Below, one piece after another: positions 35,736 to 46,242 of a stretch of 64,000 nt of DNA. The DNA comes from Hemibagrus wyckioides (Eukaryota; Chordata; Actinopteri; Siluriformes; Bagridae). A program made the position numbers and the translations under genes. The notes beneath the pieces are model-generated. The model worked only from the letters and a program-made list of their open reading frames with translations, did not search any database and was not told the DNA's origin. The stretch's first letter is position 1. Each line of letters starts with the position of its first letter. The stretch lies in the NCBI RefSeq assembly GCF_019097595.1, contig NC_080729.1, forward strand, positions 2,710,417 to 2,774,416, given 5' to 3'.

Positions 35736-37660
35736 TATCAACAACCTTTTTTTCCCACAACTTTGCTTCAAACAAACCAGACAAGTGCGAAAAATGATAT
35801 ATGGGCGTGGCCAAGGGTGAGTAGTGGGCGTGGCTAAGGCAAAGACTTATTTTTCAGCATCTTCACTGATTTAGAAACTGTGTTTAAAAAAATATGCAGT
35901 TTTTCGTTTCTGTCTTTAAGACCGATCGATACCACAGATCAGTTTCCGTGTGCCAGAGGAAGAAAAACACGCTTTACTTTAATTTATGCGAGTCGAAAAG
36001 CTTTTCCACATCACTTACAGACATTTAAAATTCACACATATGCAACCTTCGAGTTGTTTCAAAGTGTTTCTTACAGGAAAAGTGTAAGAAAAATGACTCC
36101 GAACCCGATCGTGGCCTCTTTCCGTAAGTCGTTAAAGAAAATGCAAGTCCGCACCCCATCAATGTGCATTACTTCATTAAACAAGCCAGAGAAAAAAGAT
36201 AAATAAATAAAAAACCCTCCCACTATTCATCAAACGGCGAAGCGGGAGGCGAGCCCGGCGCTGTGCTTGTCTTTGACCCTGCTGGTGTGTGATTCTCCAG
36301 TGTTATATAGACCTCGCCTACAGTTACTGACCGCTTAAAGACTTGACTCGGCTTTGCCGCAGTTTTGACACAAGATGGATGATCAGCAGCGAGCCGCGGA
36401 TCAATTTAACATTATCCCCAATTTAGCGTAATTGAATTCAGAAAACAATCCATCATGCGGAATCAATTACACAACAATCGGGGTATTTTCTTGTTGGGTT
36501 TACAGACGAGGTGGGGGTAAAAGGGTTGGGTTGGGTTGCGGTGGATGGTGACGCGTTCGTATCGACCTCCTAAAAAATGATGCAGTGCTGCTAGATTATG
36601 CGCTGCCATTTCTCTGTCAGTCCCGGCTGCTGTCCCACGCGGCCGGCGGCCGCTAATGGAGATGTACTGGAGTCTGCAGAGACGTTTATACGACCGCAGT
36701 GCTGTAGGTAGCCGTGGTTTACAGCGCCAGCGCTGCTGCTAAATAAATCGAGGAGGACGCGAGCACGTACTACATCTTCATAAGCACGTTTATACAGTAC
36801 ACGGGTGTAGACTTGGCGCTGGACTTACAGCCATTAGGAGATTAGGCTGAAACCGAGACACGGGTGACCAGGGGGCTGGAAAGCCCGGGGCAGGAGCACG
36901 TCTCGCCTCACCTCTCGGCTCTGCTACCCCGAGCTGTGGAGCGATGCGGGAACTCGAGATCGGGAAGGAAAAGTAATGTCAATCTAATAATGTGTGCTGA
37001 TATAAACAGACATAATAAGATTTTTCAACAAAAAAAGTTTAGGCTTTGTTTGGTGAGCTTTGTTCACCTGGGATTGGGGTAAACTTTATAACAAGGGTTG
37101 CCAGATTTTAACATTTCAGACATCTTAAAGAGTTTCTAAAAGAATTTCTAAGCATGTTCCGTCTTCACAGTATTTTAAAACAGAAATTATCATGCACATC
37201 TTCCATACACATTGCCTCCGTTTGCAGAAAGGCACATTTCAGTCTTCAGCATCTAATCAGGTACCTAACCCTTTACTCACCTAGCCACCTCAGAAGGGTG
37301 TGTTTTTCTTTTTACGGCAATTCATTTCCACCCAAATTTAACTCCACACGTCGGCCGAGATGAACCACAACAGTGAAGGAGACGTTGCTATAGCAGCAGC
37401 GAAGCCAGGAAAACTTAGCAACTGCAGCGGTTGTTAATGTTGGTTCTTTAAAAGATGAAATTAACATTAATGGCAATTCTGTTGCTAATAAAGAAGAAGG
37501 CGCCGGACTCTGAAGTGCAGAACCCTGCAGAGTGAATGTCACGCTTTAAACATCAGCGAGTGGTGAATATCAACCGCTTTCACCTCCTACGGCTCAGCAG
37601 ACGCACTCTGCACAGCGGATGAAGGACTTACATCTGAAAAATCCTGTTTCTCTGGAAACT

Positions 37661-37662
37661 AT

Positions 37663-37745
<83 letters not shown>

Positions 37746-37783
37746 TATATATATATGTGTGTGTGTGTGTGTGTATATTTGTG

Positions 37784-37825
<42 letters not shown>

Positions 37826-37850
37826 TATACACACAAATGCATGCACACAC
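37661..37850. repeat. Self-complementary (CA)n(TA)n(TG)n(TA)n(CA)n compound microsatellite
   Basis: Successive CA, TA, TG, TA and CA runs. The CA and TG blocks flank a pure TA run, so the tract can fold on itself. Confidence 0.97.
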
Positions 37851-37895
37851 ATTTTGGACAAAAGTCCTTCATGAACTGGGTAAATTTTTTTCTTT

Positions 37896-37974
37896 TTGTC
37901 TCTCTCTCTGTCTCTCTGCCTATCTCTGTCTGTCTATCTCTCTCTCTGCTTCTATCACTCTCTCTCTCTCGCTT

Positions 37975-38015
<41 letters not shown>

Positions 38016-38079
38016 GCCTCTCTCTGTCTGTCTCTCTTTACCCCCCCTCTGTCTGTCTCTGTCTGTCTGTCTCACTCTT

Positions 38080-38120
<41 letters not shown>
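37896..38120. repeat. (CT)n-rich polypyrimidine tract
   Basis: About 225 bp of CT runs broken by gtct and a short ccccccct. All overlapping open frames (Ser-Leu or Arg-Glu rich) are artefacts. Confidence 0.97.
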
Positions 38121-38124
<4 letters not shown>

Positions 38125-38459
38125 CCTTGTGTTTGCTGCATTGTGTAGTGAGTTTGCACAGGAGCCCTACTGTTCGGATTATAACGCGCCTGACAGCGGG
38201 GCACAACGCCTGTTGATTTATTATTCAGAAACCCGGAGGGAAAAAAAATCTGTTCCATCTCTATACCGAATCTACCCCTATATATATATATATACACACA
38301 CACACAAACACACACACACACACTCATTCACTGCATCCTCCCTCTTCACCTGTTCAATCACAAATGAATCTCAATAAGCAGAGTTTTATAGCTGAACAAC
38401 TTTTCTAGTTGTAATGACAGATTCTGAGGGACCAACTGGACACTGAAGACTGAGAATTA

Positions 38460-39030
38460 AACGATTAATCCTGATTGATCCTGAAGAGAAATGAAACATT
38501 AATCCTGTAGTTAACTATTAAAACATGAATTTGAAGGAGAAGCGATCTCTTTATGTTGCCAGATTGAACTGTTTAACAATTAACAAGAAACAGATCTAAT
38601 ATTATAGTTTATATATCCATCAACATTACAGATGTAAATGGAAGATTGATGAGAGAAGCTTAAAAATAATCAATCTGGCACCTTTGAATAAGAACAAAAA
38701 ATAATTTAAAAAGCATCAAATGTCAAAATGTCTGACTTTTATTTATACATATCGATTTTTCTTCATTAATACACACTGATAAGAGAAATCAATCATGTAG
38801 TTAACTGTTCTGTGAAAATAAAAAAGTTAAACAAATCTGATTTCTAATCTGATTTGAGGGGAAAGCAATCTCTTTTTGTTGCCAGATTGAACTGTTTCAC
38901 AATTAACAATAAACAGATCTAATCTCATCTCGGTAACAACCCTCAACACATGTTTATCTGGGAGTAAGTAAAGGATTGATGAAATTAACTGAAACTTGTA
39001 AAATCACAATCTGGCAACCTGGACACCTAT
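38460..39030 (-). repeat. Dispersed tandem family B, inverted relative to 53040-53930
   Basis: Contains two units about 320 bp apart, each with gttgccagattgaactgttt, then acaattaacaa and aaacagatctaat. The reverse complement of this text makes up 53040-53930. The family is unknown to me. Confidence 0.8.
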
Positions 39031-39055
39031 TGATTGTTAGGATTATTTTCCTTTT

Positions 39056-39347
39056 AGCACATGACCCACGAGTGTTTGAATTTCTCCTGTCCTGTACCAC
39101 TGCACTTTACAGACGATGACGATCTTGTGAGACGTTTAATAGTTAGGTTTAATGTCACAGAACATCCGTGGAACAAGTTAGCTAACGTTATAGCAGCTAC
39201 ACATCACGTTAGCTAAAAACAAGAACTTGGTCCATGGATGTTCTGTAACATTAAACCTAGCTATTAAACATCTCACGAGATTGTCATCGTCGGTAAAGTG
39301 CAGGGGTATGGCACAGGAGAGATGAAAACACTCGTGGGTCATGTGCT
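39056..39347. repeat. Long imperfect palindrome (foldback/MITE candidate)
   Basis: The left arm (agcacatgacccacgagtgt ... gaacaagtt, 39056-39179) is complementary to the right arm (aacttggtccatggatg ... cactcgtgggtcatgtgct, 39224-39347) with scattered mismatches. The loop holds a further short pair, agctaacgt and acgttagct. Total span about 290 bp. No coding frame. It resembles a foldback or MITE-type insertion, with no clear target duplication found. Confidence 0.85.
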
Positions 39348-39369
39348 AGCGGCTACACATCAGACTCCT

Positions 39370-39618
39370 GGTGGTCCAGTGGCAGGATCCTGCACTCTCA
39401 TTGCTACGGCCCGGGTTCCTTTCCCAGACACGGCGCTAACCCGGCCACTGAAGAGTTAACTCTCAGTGCCGGTCCCGAGCCCAGATTAAAAAGGAGGGTT
39501 GCGTCAGGAAGGTCATCCGGTGTAAAACTTGTGCCAAGCTGAAACGTGTGGACCAACTGATCCGCTGTGGCGACCCCGAACAGGGAGCAGCCGAAACAAC
39601 AACAACAACAACACAGCA
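39370..39618 (+). mobile_element. tRNA-derived SINE with RTE-like 3' tail and 18-bp target-site duplication
   Basis: The head has box A-like TGGTCCAGTGGCAGG and a box B-like GGGTTCCTTTCCC with changed bases. The body runs CTCAGTGCCGGTCCCGAGCC, then AAAAAGGAGGGTTGCGTCAG, then GCATCCGGTGTAAAACTTGT. The tail runs CCGCTGTGGCGACCCCGAAC, AGGGAGCAGCCGAAAC, then (AAC)n. Flanking direct repeats are gctacacatcagactcct (39352-39369) and gctacacatcagattcct (39619-39636), one mismatch. Full length and bounded, so the insertion is fairly recent. The family name was not checked. Confidence 0.93.
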
Positions 39619-40967
39619 GCTACACATCAGATTCCTCACAAGACAAAACAAATACAGCTTGTCATGTTACTGAGAAAAAAGTGAAGCTTCATTTCAATTT
39701 CCAAAAGTTCCACCAGCTTACGGTGCTATATGACCTGCTGTATGGTCACAAAATGGTCAGTAAAGCTATTCATTTTCATTCAAAGACAAAAAAACCACAC
39801 ATGTCCAGCAGCAGCAACGGCGTGATCGTCTCACACTCCAGTTACGCCCCTGATCTCAGAGCCGTTTTGTTCGCCTGCAGGATGTTTATTAAAAAGGTGT
39901 GTGAATAACAAGACAATAGAGATGATTGATTTATTAAATCTCTTTAGAAGACAGCATCTGACCTATTCAACATCTCATATTTTTTGGAATACATCACGAT
40001 TACCCCATTGTGAGCTTTTCAGTTTCGAGTACAAAAAAAAGGAAGAAAAAAAGTCCGAGCTGGACACTAAAAGAGATCCAGCAGCTTCATTGTTTCAGTT
40101 TTATTCTGGCTGATGGATGACCGTCTCTCTCTCTCTCTCTCTCTCTTTCACACACACACACACACAGACACACACACCCCATCTCACCAATTCTGACTCA
40201 TGGTTTGGACTTCCAAGCCTTGATGGCCTCTCAGTGGGGTGCAATCAGTCAACAGATTGCAGTGTGATTGCGTCCCTTTGTTTTGTTGTTTCGCTTGGAC
40301 AGAGAGACGGGGGAGAAGAGCTGTCGTCTGCACACTTTAATTAAGACTGACTGAAGCTTGCGAGAGCCAGCGTCCTCTCTAAAAACCCTCTCGAATTGTG
40401 CTTTGAGGATTTCTTTCCGATCCTTTTGTTTTTTATTCCCGTAACAGTGCAAGGAAGAAAAAAATCACGGGGGATTAAAAAAGTGCGGCGAGCGAGAGCG
40501 CAGGAAACCGATCAGCCTGGCTATAATAACGGAATAATTCATTCATGCGACACGACTTTTCAGTTTTTCATTTTAAGACTGTTGGATTCTCAGATCTGAT
40601 TGGTCAGAAGATTTGTCGATTCGCTTCTCGTTTCGGTTTTCGTTTCCATAGTAACACACAACTTCTCAGGGACAGAGGAAAAGCTATGAGCGAAAATAAA
40701 CAGCTGTTATTTAACAAAAAAAGAACGTATAATTGTTGATATGGCAACCTTTAAGGAGTCTCACAAATCAGAGGTTTGTAAGTTTTAAGGGAAAAAAGAG
40801 TAGCTGGAGAGGGAGGGAGCAAATTGTCTTCCAGTTCCATAACATTAAACTATAAATGGATAAAAAGTACACTGTGGGATTTATTAATAAATGACAACAA
40901 CGTAGCAGAGGACAAAAAATATTGTCCTAACACAGCATGATGTCTCAGCATCTTGCATTAAAAAATA

Positions 40968-41028
40968 AAATAAAATAAAAAATAAGATATTTAAAATAAA
41001 AATAAATAAATAAATAAATAAATAATGG
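40968..41028. repeat. (AAAT)n-type tract
   Basis: Runs of aaataaaataaaa and aaataaataaat in an A-rich stretch. Confidence 0.9.
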
Positions 41029-41994
41029 ATGAAGGTAAATTATATGAGTAAAAATGATATTAATAATGAAAAAAATTAATTAAAAATAAATGCCTTTAAG
41101 AAAAAATAAAAAATAAAAGTAGTAATTTCACCTGTGAGTATTTTTAGACAAATAATCTAGTTCTGAACCCACAACCGACGAGCAACCCGTAACGCCACGA
41201 CCTCCAACCGCCAGTGTAGCACGAGGAAAAAAACAAATCTTCTGACTGCTTTCTAAAGTAAAAGACGTGGAACACAAAGGTCAGGTACCCATCGACGCTA
41301 ATCTGATCCGAGAGACACAGCAACAATACAATAATCATGAACTCATTTATCCATCAGCGCTACATTCACTCACTTCTCAAATCCTCGACTCCACAATCAG
41401 CCCGATTTCCACCAATCAGGCGACATCAATAGCAGGCGCCGGAAAAAGGGGCACTCATTAAACAATCAGCTAACAAAGATGCTAAACGCTAAACTGGCAC
41501 GTCACCGCGAACCCAAACAGACCCGGCGGTACACGGCGAGCTCGCGTCCTTCACAGCCTTAACCGTGGCAAATCCGGTTAAAGCCGGCGAGAGCTCACCG
41601 GTGTGACGAGCGACAGCAGAGTGACACGCTGCAGAATCAATCAAACATAATGGATCTAATGTACTTTTGGAAATTAACTACGTAATTAACAAATGTTACT
41701 CCATCGTAAAGCACGGCATTTCTCCCACGAGCCAGTTTAGCTGTAATTAATTATTTTTCTCCTCACAAAAACAAGTTCATTTTGAATGAGTTTAGGTCTT
41801 AATGAAGACAATGAGGAGAGGAGAAACAAACAAACAGCCGAAATGATGAGACAACGTCCTTGCTGCGTAATTGACTTTCTATTTGTTTCCTCTCAATTAG
41901 CCGATAGGGAGCTGAAACACGCTGGAGTCGATATAAAAACAATCGTAAAAGATCATAAAAAAACAGCCTATTTCTATTAGATTACAAACAGCCA

Positions 41995-44160
41995 TGTGTG
42001 TCATCAGATACGGTGGAAGAGAAACATGGTGCACATGTGTGGTGATGATGATGAGGATGATGGTGATGATGATGATGGCAGTGATGGTGATGGTGGTGAT
42101 GATAGTTGTAATGGTAACAATAACTATGGTGATGGTTGTAGTGGTGATGGTGGTGTTGATAGTGGTGGTAATGATAAGCATGGTGACGGGTGTGATAATG
42201 GTAGATGATTGTGCTGATGGTGGTAATTGTGGTGGTGATGGTTGTTGTGGAGATAATTGAGGTGGTGGTGATGACAGTGATATTGATGATGATAGCTGTG
42301 GTGATGGTTGTTATGGTGATGATGATGGATGATTGTGGTGGTGGTGATAGTTGTAGTGGCATGGTGGTCGTGTGTGAGTGTTGTGATGGTTGTTATGGGG
42401 ATAATTGTGGTGGTGGTGATGATAGTTGTAGTGGTGATGATTGTGATAGTGGATGATTGTGGTGGTGATGGTTGCAGTGCTGAAGAACATGGTGGTGTTG
42501 GTGGTGGTGATAGTGGTTGTGATGGTGGATGATTGTGGTGGTGGTGATGGTTGTAGTGTAAACAAACATAGTGGTGGTGGTGGATGATTGTGGTGGTGCT
42601 GGTTGTAATAGTGTTGATTGAGGTGGTGGTGGTTATGGTTGTAGTGGTGATGATTGTGGATGATTGTGGTGGTGGTTATGGTTGTAGTGGTGATGATTGT
42701 GGATGATTGTGGTGGTGGTGGTGGTTGTAGTGGTGATGATTGTGGATGATTGTGGTGGTGGTTATGGTTGTAGTGGTGATGATTGTGGATGATTGTGGTG
42801 GTGGTTATGGTTGTAGTGGTGATGATTGTGGATGATTGTGGTGGTGGTGATGGTTGTAGTGTAAATAAACATAGTGGTGGTGGTGGATGATTGTGGTGGT
42901 GGTGATGGTTGTAGTGTAAATAAACATAGTGGTGGTGGTGGATGATTGTGGTGGTGGTGATGGTTGTAGTGTAAATAAACATAGTGGTGGTGGTGGATGA
43001 TTGTGGTGGTGGTGATGGTTGTAGTGTAAATAAACATAGTGGTGGTGGTGGATGATTGTGGTGGTGCTGGTTGTAATAGTGTTTATTGAGGTGGTGGTGG
43101 TTATGGTTGTAGTGGTGATGATTGTGGTGGTGGTGATGGTTGTAGTGGTGATGATTGTGGTGGTGGTGATGGTTGTAGTGGTGATGATTGTGGATGATTG
43201 TGGTGGTGGTTATGGTTGTAGTGGTGATGATTGTGGATGATTGTGGTGGTGGTGATGGTTGTAGTGGTGATGATTGTGGATGATTGTGGTGGTGGTGATG
43301 GTTGTAGTGGTGATGATTGTGGATGATTGTGGTGGTGGTTATGGTTGTAGTGGTGATGATTGTGGATGATTGTGGTGGTGGTTATGGTTGTAGTGGTGAT
43401 GATTGTGGTGGTGGTTATGGTTGTAGTGGTGATGATTGTGGATGATTGTGGTGGTGGTTATGGTTGTAGTGGTGATGATTGTGGATGATTGTGGTGGTGG
43501 TTATGGTTGTAGTGGTGATGATTGTGGATGATTGTGGTGGTGGTGATGGTTGTAGTGGTGATGATTGTGGTGGTGGTGATGGTTGTAGTGGTGATGATTG
43601 TGGATGATTGTGGTGGTGGTTATGGTTGTAGTGGTGATGATTGTGGATGATTGTGGTGGTGGTTATGGTTGTAGTGGTGATGATTGTGGATGATTGTGGT
43701 GGTGGTGATGGTTGTAGTGGTGATGATTGTGGATGATTGTGGTGGTGGTGATGGTTGTAGTGGTGATGATTGTGGTGGTGGTTATGGTTGTAGTGGTGAT
43801 GATTGTGGATGATTGTGGTGGTGGTTGTAGTGGTGATGATTGTGGATGATTGTGGTGGTGGTGATGGTTGTAGTGTAAATGAACATAGTGGTGGTGGTGG
43901 TTGTAATAGTGTTGAGTGAGGTGGTGGTGGTGATGGTTGTAGTGGTGATGATTGTGATGGTGGATGATTGTGGTGGTTATGGTTGTTGTGCTAATGAGCA
44001 TGGTGGTGTTGGTGATTGTGATGATGATACATGTGGTGATGGTTGTGATAGTGGATGATTGTGGTGGTGGTGATGGTTGTAGTGGTGATGATCGAGGTGG
44101 TGATGGTTGTAGTGGTGATTGTTGAGGTAATGGAGGATTGTGGTGGTGATAAGGGTAGAT
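41995..44160. repeat. GT/GAT-rich minisatellite, about 2.1 kb
   Basis: Dominant units are gtggtggtgatggttgtagt, gtggtggttatggttgtagt and gatgattgtggatgatt, arranged in blocks of about 33-46 bp. A distinct version with gtaaataaacatagtggtgg is repeated about six times near 42560-43050, a local expansion. The left part (42000-42500) is more diverged. All overlapping frames (His-Asn-Thr or Val-Asp-Gly rich) are artefacts. It ends about 180 bp from the donor of the 252-bp cadherin exon. Confidence 0.97.
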
Positions 44161-44340
44161 AATTGTGTTAACTGTGTTAATTAAAATGATAAAGCAGGTG
44201 CTAATTGTGATGGTGATGTTCCTGAAGATGATGGTGTTTTTAATTATAACATTCTTACTATTTAGAAATAATGATTGTAATGATGGTTGCGAGTTTGGGT
44301 CATGATCCTAGCGATAAAGGTGATGATGATGGACTCTTAC

Positions 44341-44592
44341 CGAGCAGCGTCATGATGCAGGCCAGGATGGCTGTGAGCGCTCCGGTGCTGAGTCCGGCCG
44401 TCAGGGGGAAAGCCTCGTTGCCACAGGCCTGTGGAGCTCCATCAGAGTCACACTCACACACCCGGATGGACAAAGTGTTGGTGCTGCTGAGAGACGGACT
44501 CCCGCTGTCCACTATCAGTACAGGCAGATGGTACAGTGGCTGCTCTCGCCTGTGAAATCCTCCACGCTTGGTCAGGATGGACGCTGTATTAT
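44341..44592 (-). CDS. cdh20: Cadherin exon, 252 bp: end of EC5 and most of the transmembrane helix
   Basis: The acceptor is cctctccag before ATAATACAG and the donor is CTGCTCG followed by gtaagagt. After the split Asp it reads NTASILTKRGGFHRREQPLY, HLPVLIVDSGSPSLSSTNTL and SIRVCECDSDGAPQACG, the membrane-proximal end of EC5 with its conserved cysteines. The hydrophobic stretch LSTGALTAILACIMTLL follows and is completed by VLVLLIV in the last exon. The exon ends after one base of the split Val codon. The donor lies about 180 bp from a 2.1-kb GT/GAT-rich minisatellite in the next intron (41995-44160). IVDSGSPSLSSTNTL and CDSDG recall CDH20 and CDH7 among the type II genes. Confidence 0.96.
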
Positions 44593-46242
44593 CTGGAGAG
44601 GAGACAGAAGACCAAAAGATAAGATGTGAAAGGGAAGGAGAGTGTTGAGGAAAGGAAATGAGGTGAGAAAAGAAACTAGACAGATCAGAGATACTAGTGT
44701 TAAGGTTATTACAAAGTCTTTTTTTTTTTTTTTACAATTTTTTTACAATGTAGATATTTATCTGGAAACACCAGGCTATATGTCATAATGTAATATTATT
44801 ACAGTTTCCATTTTTAGCTGTTAGAGGAAATTCTCATAATAAATGGACTTAATATCTACTTAAAAAATTTCATAACACTACACAATGCCTACATAAGTCA
44901 TCTGTGACATCTGATCTACATTTTATGCTATTAAAAAAAGCATTAATACATCACTGATTGGCGGTGTGCATAAGGCATAATAGCTACATAAGCCAATAAT
45001 GAGCATCTAACATAAACCACTTAAACATTCATAACACTACATAAAGCCTACATAAGCTCTCTGTCATAAATTTTATAGTATTAAGCTGTAACACGTTACT
45101 TATAGGCAGTGTGCATAAGGCTATATAACAGTTACATAAGCCACTAATGGCAAATGACATAAAACTCTTAAACATTCCAAACACTACAAAATGACCATAT
45201 AAGCCATATATGACACCTGATGTAAACATAGTTCTAAAAAAGGTAGCACTAACACTGCAGTAAGTGCAGTGTTTATAAGGCGACGTGGCCCTTCATTACA
45301 ACTAACATAGGGATACTTTGTAATGAGATGCTCATAACAACACATGATGCCTGCATAGATCATGATCTTTTTGTAAAGAAATAGCAGAAACACTTAAGAG
45401 ATGTGTTCATAAAGCTACGTACGAACTGACATAAGCCATAACGTACTTAAGGCTACGCGGCAACTGACATAAGCCTTCATAAATGTACATAGCACCTGCT
45501 GTATATGCGCTTCCTAACATAAATGTATTTCTAAATAAAATACCAATAACACGTTAATTGCTGTATATGTATATCGTGTTCATCTATAACAAATGACATA
45601 AAACATTCATAACCCTACATGATGCCTACTTAAGCTGTCTAAGGTCTAAAAAGGGTCTATTTCTCAAAAATAGCGGCAACACGTTACTTAAGGGCATAAG
45701 GCTACATAACACCACAAATGATCCTAATTGAACATTCATGATACCTTTATAAGTCATAATGACATAAGTGATACAAATTTATCTCTAGAAAAAATAGTGC
45801 TAGTTTTTTAATTTATGGTCAGTGTATAGAACTGAGTGTATATCAGGTCGCTGTGTCAGAGTAACGTGTTCAGACATACTTTGTCATGTAAGATTCAACC
45901 TTCTAAGTGTTCATGTAGGCTTATGACAGTTGTTATGAATGGTTTATGTGCAGTGGATGTCATTTAGCTTGCTAAGCACTGCTCGGAAAGGTTTTTTCGA
46001 ATGGTTACGATGTTGTTTTGCTTCGAAATGTAACACGTGCATCCTAATACGACAGAATTGTGTTTTTTATAGGGAACCTGATAAAGCCTGACGGATTGTG
46101 TTATCGTGCTCGGCGTGGTGAACTCGTCTGCAGGAGAGCGGTTTATACACCAGTGTAATGCCGCTCTAAGTACAGCATATTGTAATACGTCTTGCAGGTG
46201 TGTTCCAGCAGATAAGGCATTAAACACTGCTGTGTAAGCTAC
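44593..46242 (-). other. Cadherin intron (1,650 bp) between the 118- and 252-bp exons
   Basis: Nearly all of it from about 44850 consists of the degenerate cataaggctacataatgcc-type repeat described separately. No other element is seen. Confidence 0.9.

Larger units (their letters stand above)
28356..44340 (-). other. Last intron of the cadherin gene (15,985 bp)
   Basis: Bounded by donor gtaagagt (44340 leftwards) and acceptor ttctgtacag. It carries minisatellites at 30345-31615, 31905-32255 and 41995-44160, a Tc1 derivative, a long palindrome, a SINE and compound microsatellites, listed separately. The remainder, such as 28360-30340, 32560-32980, 33650-34570, 35750-37650 and 39640-41990, is single-copy-looking intronic DNA. 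I see no exon with splice signals and conserved motifs in it. Confidence 0.85.

Noticed and set aside
37757..38377. 206-codon frame of Ser-Leu-Cys repeats
   Set aside because: Translation of (TA)n, (CA)n and (CT)n microsatellites.
42311..44001. Histidine/asparagine/threonine-rich frames up to 223 codons on the minus strand
   Set aside because: A direct product of the GTGGTG/GATGAT minisatellite. Both strands and several frames stay open for the same reason.
45964..46227. 87-codon minus-strand frame next to the 118-bp exon as an extra cadherin exon
   Set aside because: No cadherin motif, lies 3' of the donor of that exon, and the phase chain between the known exons is already complete.
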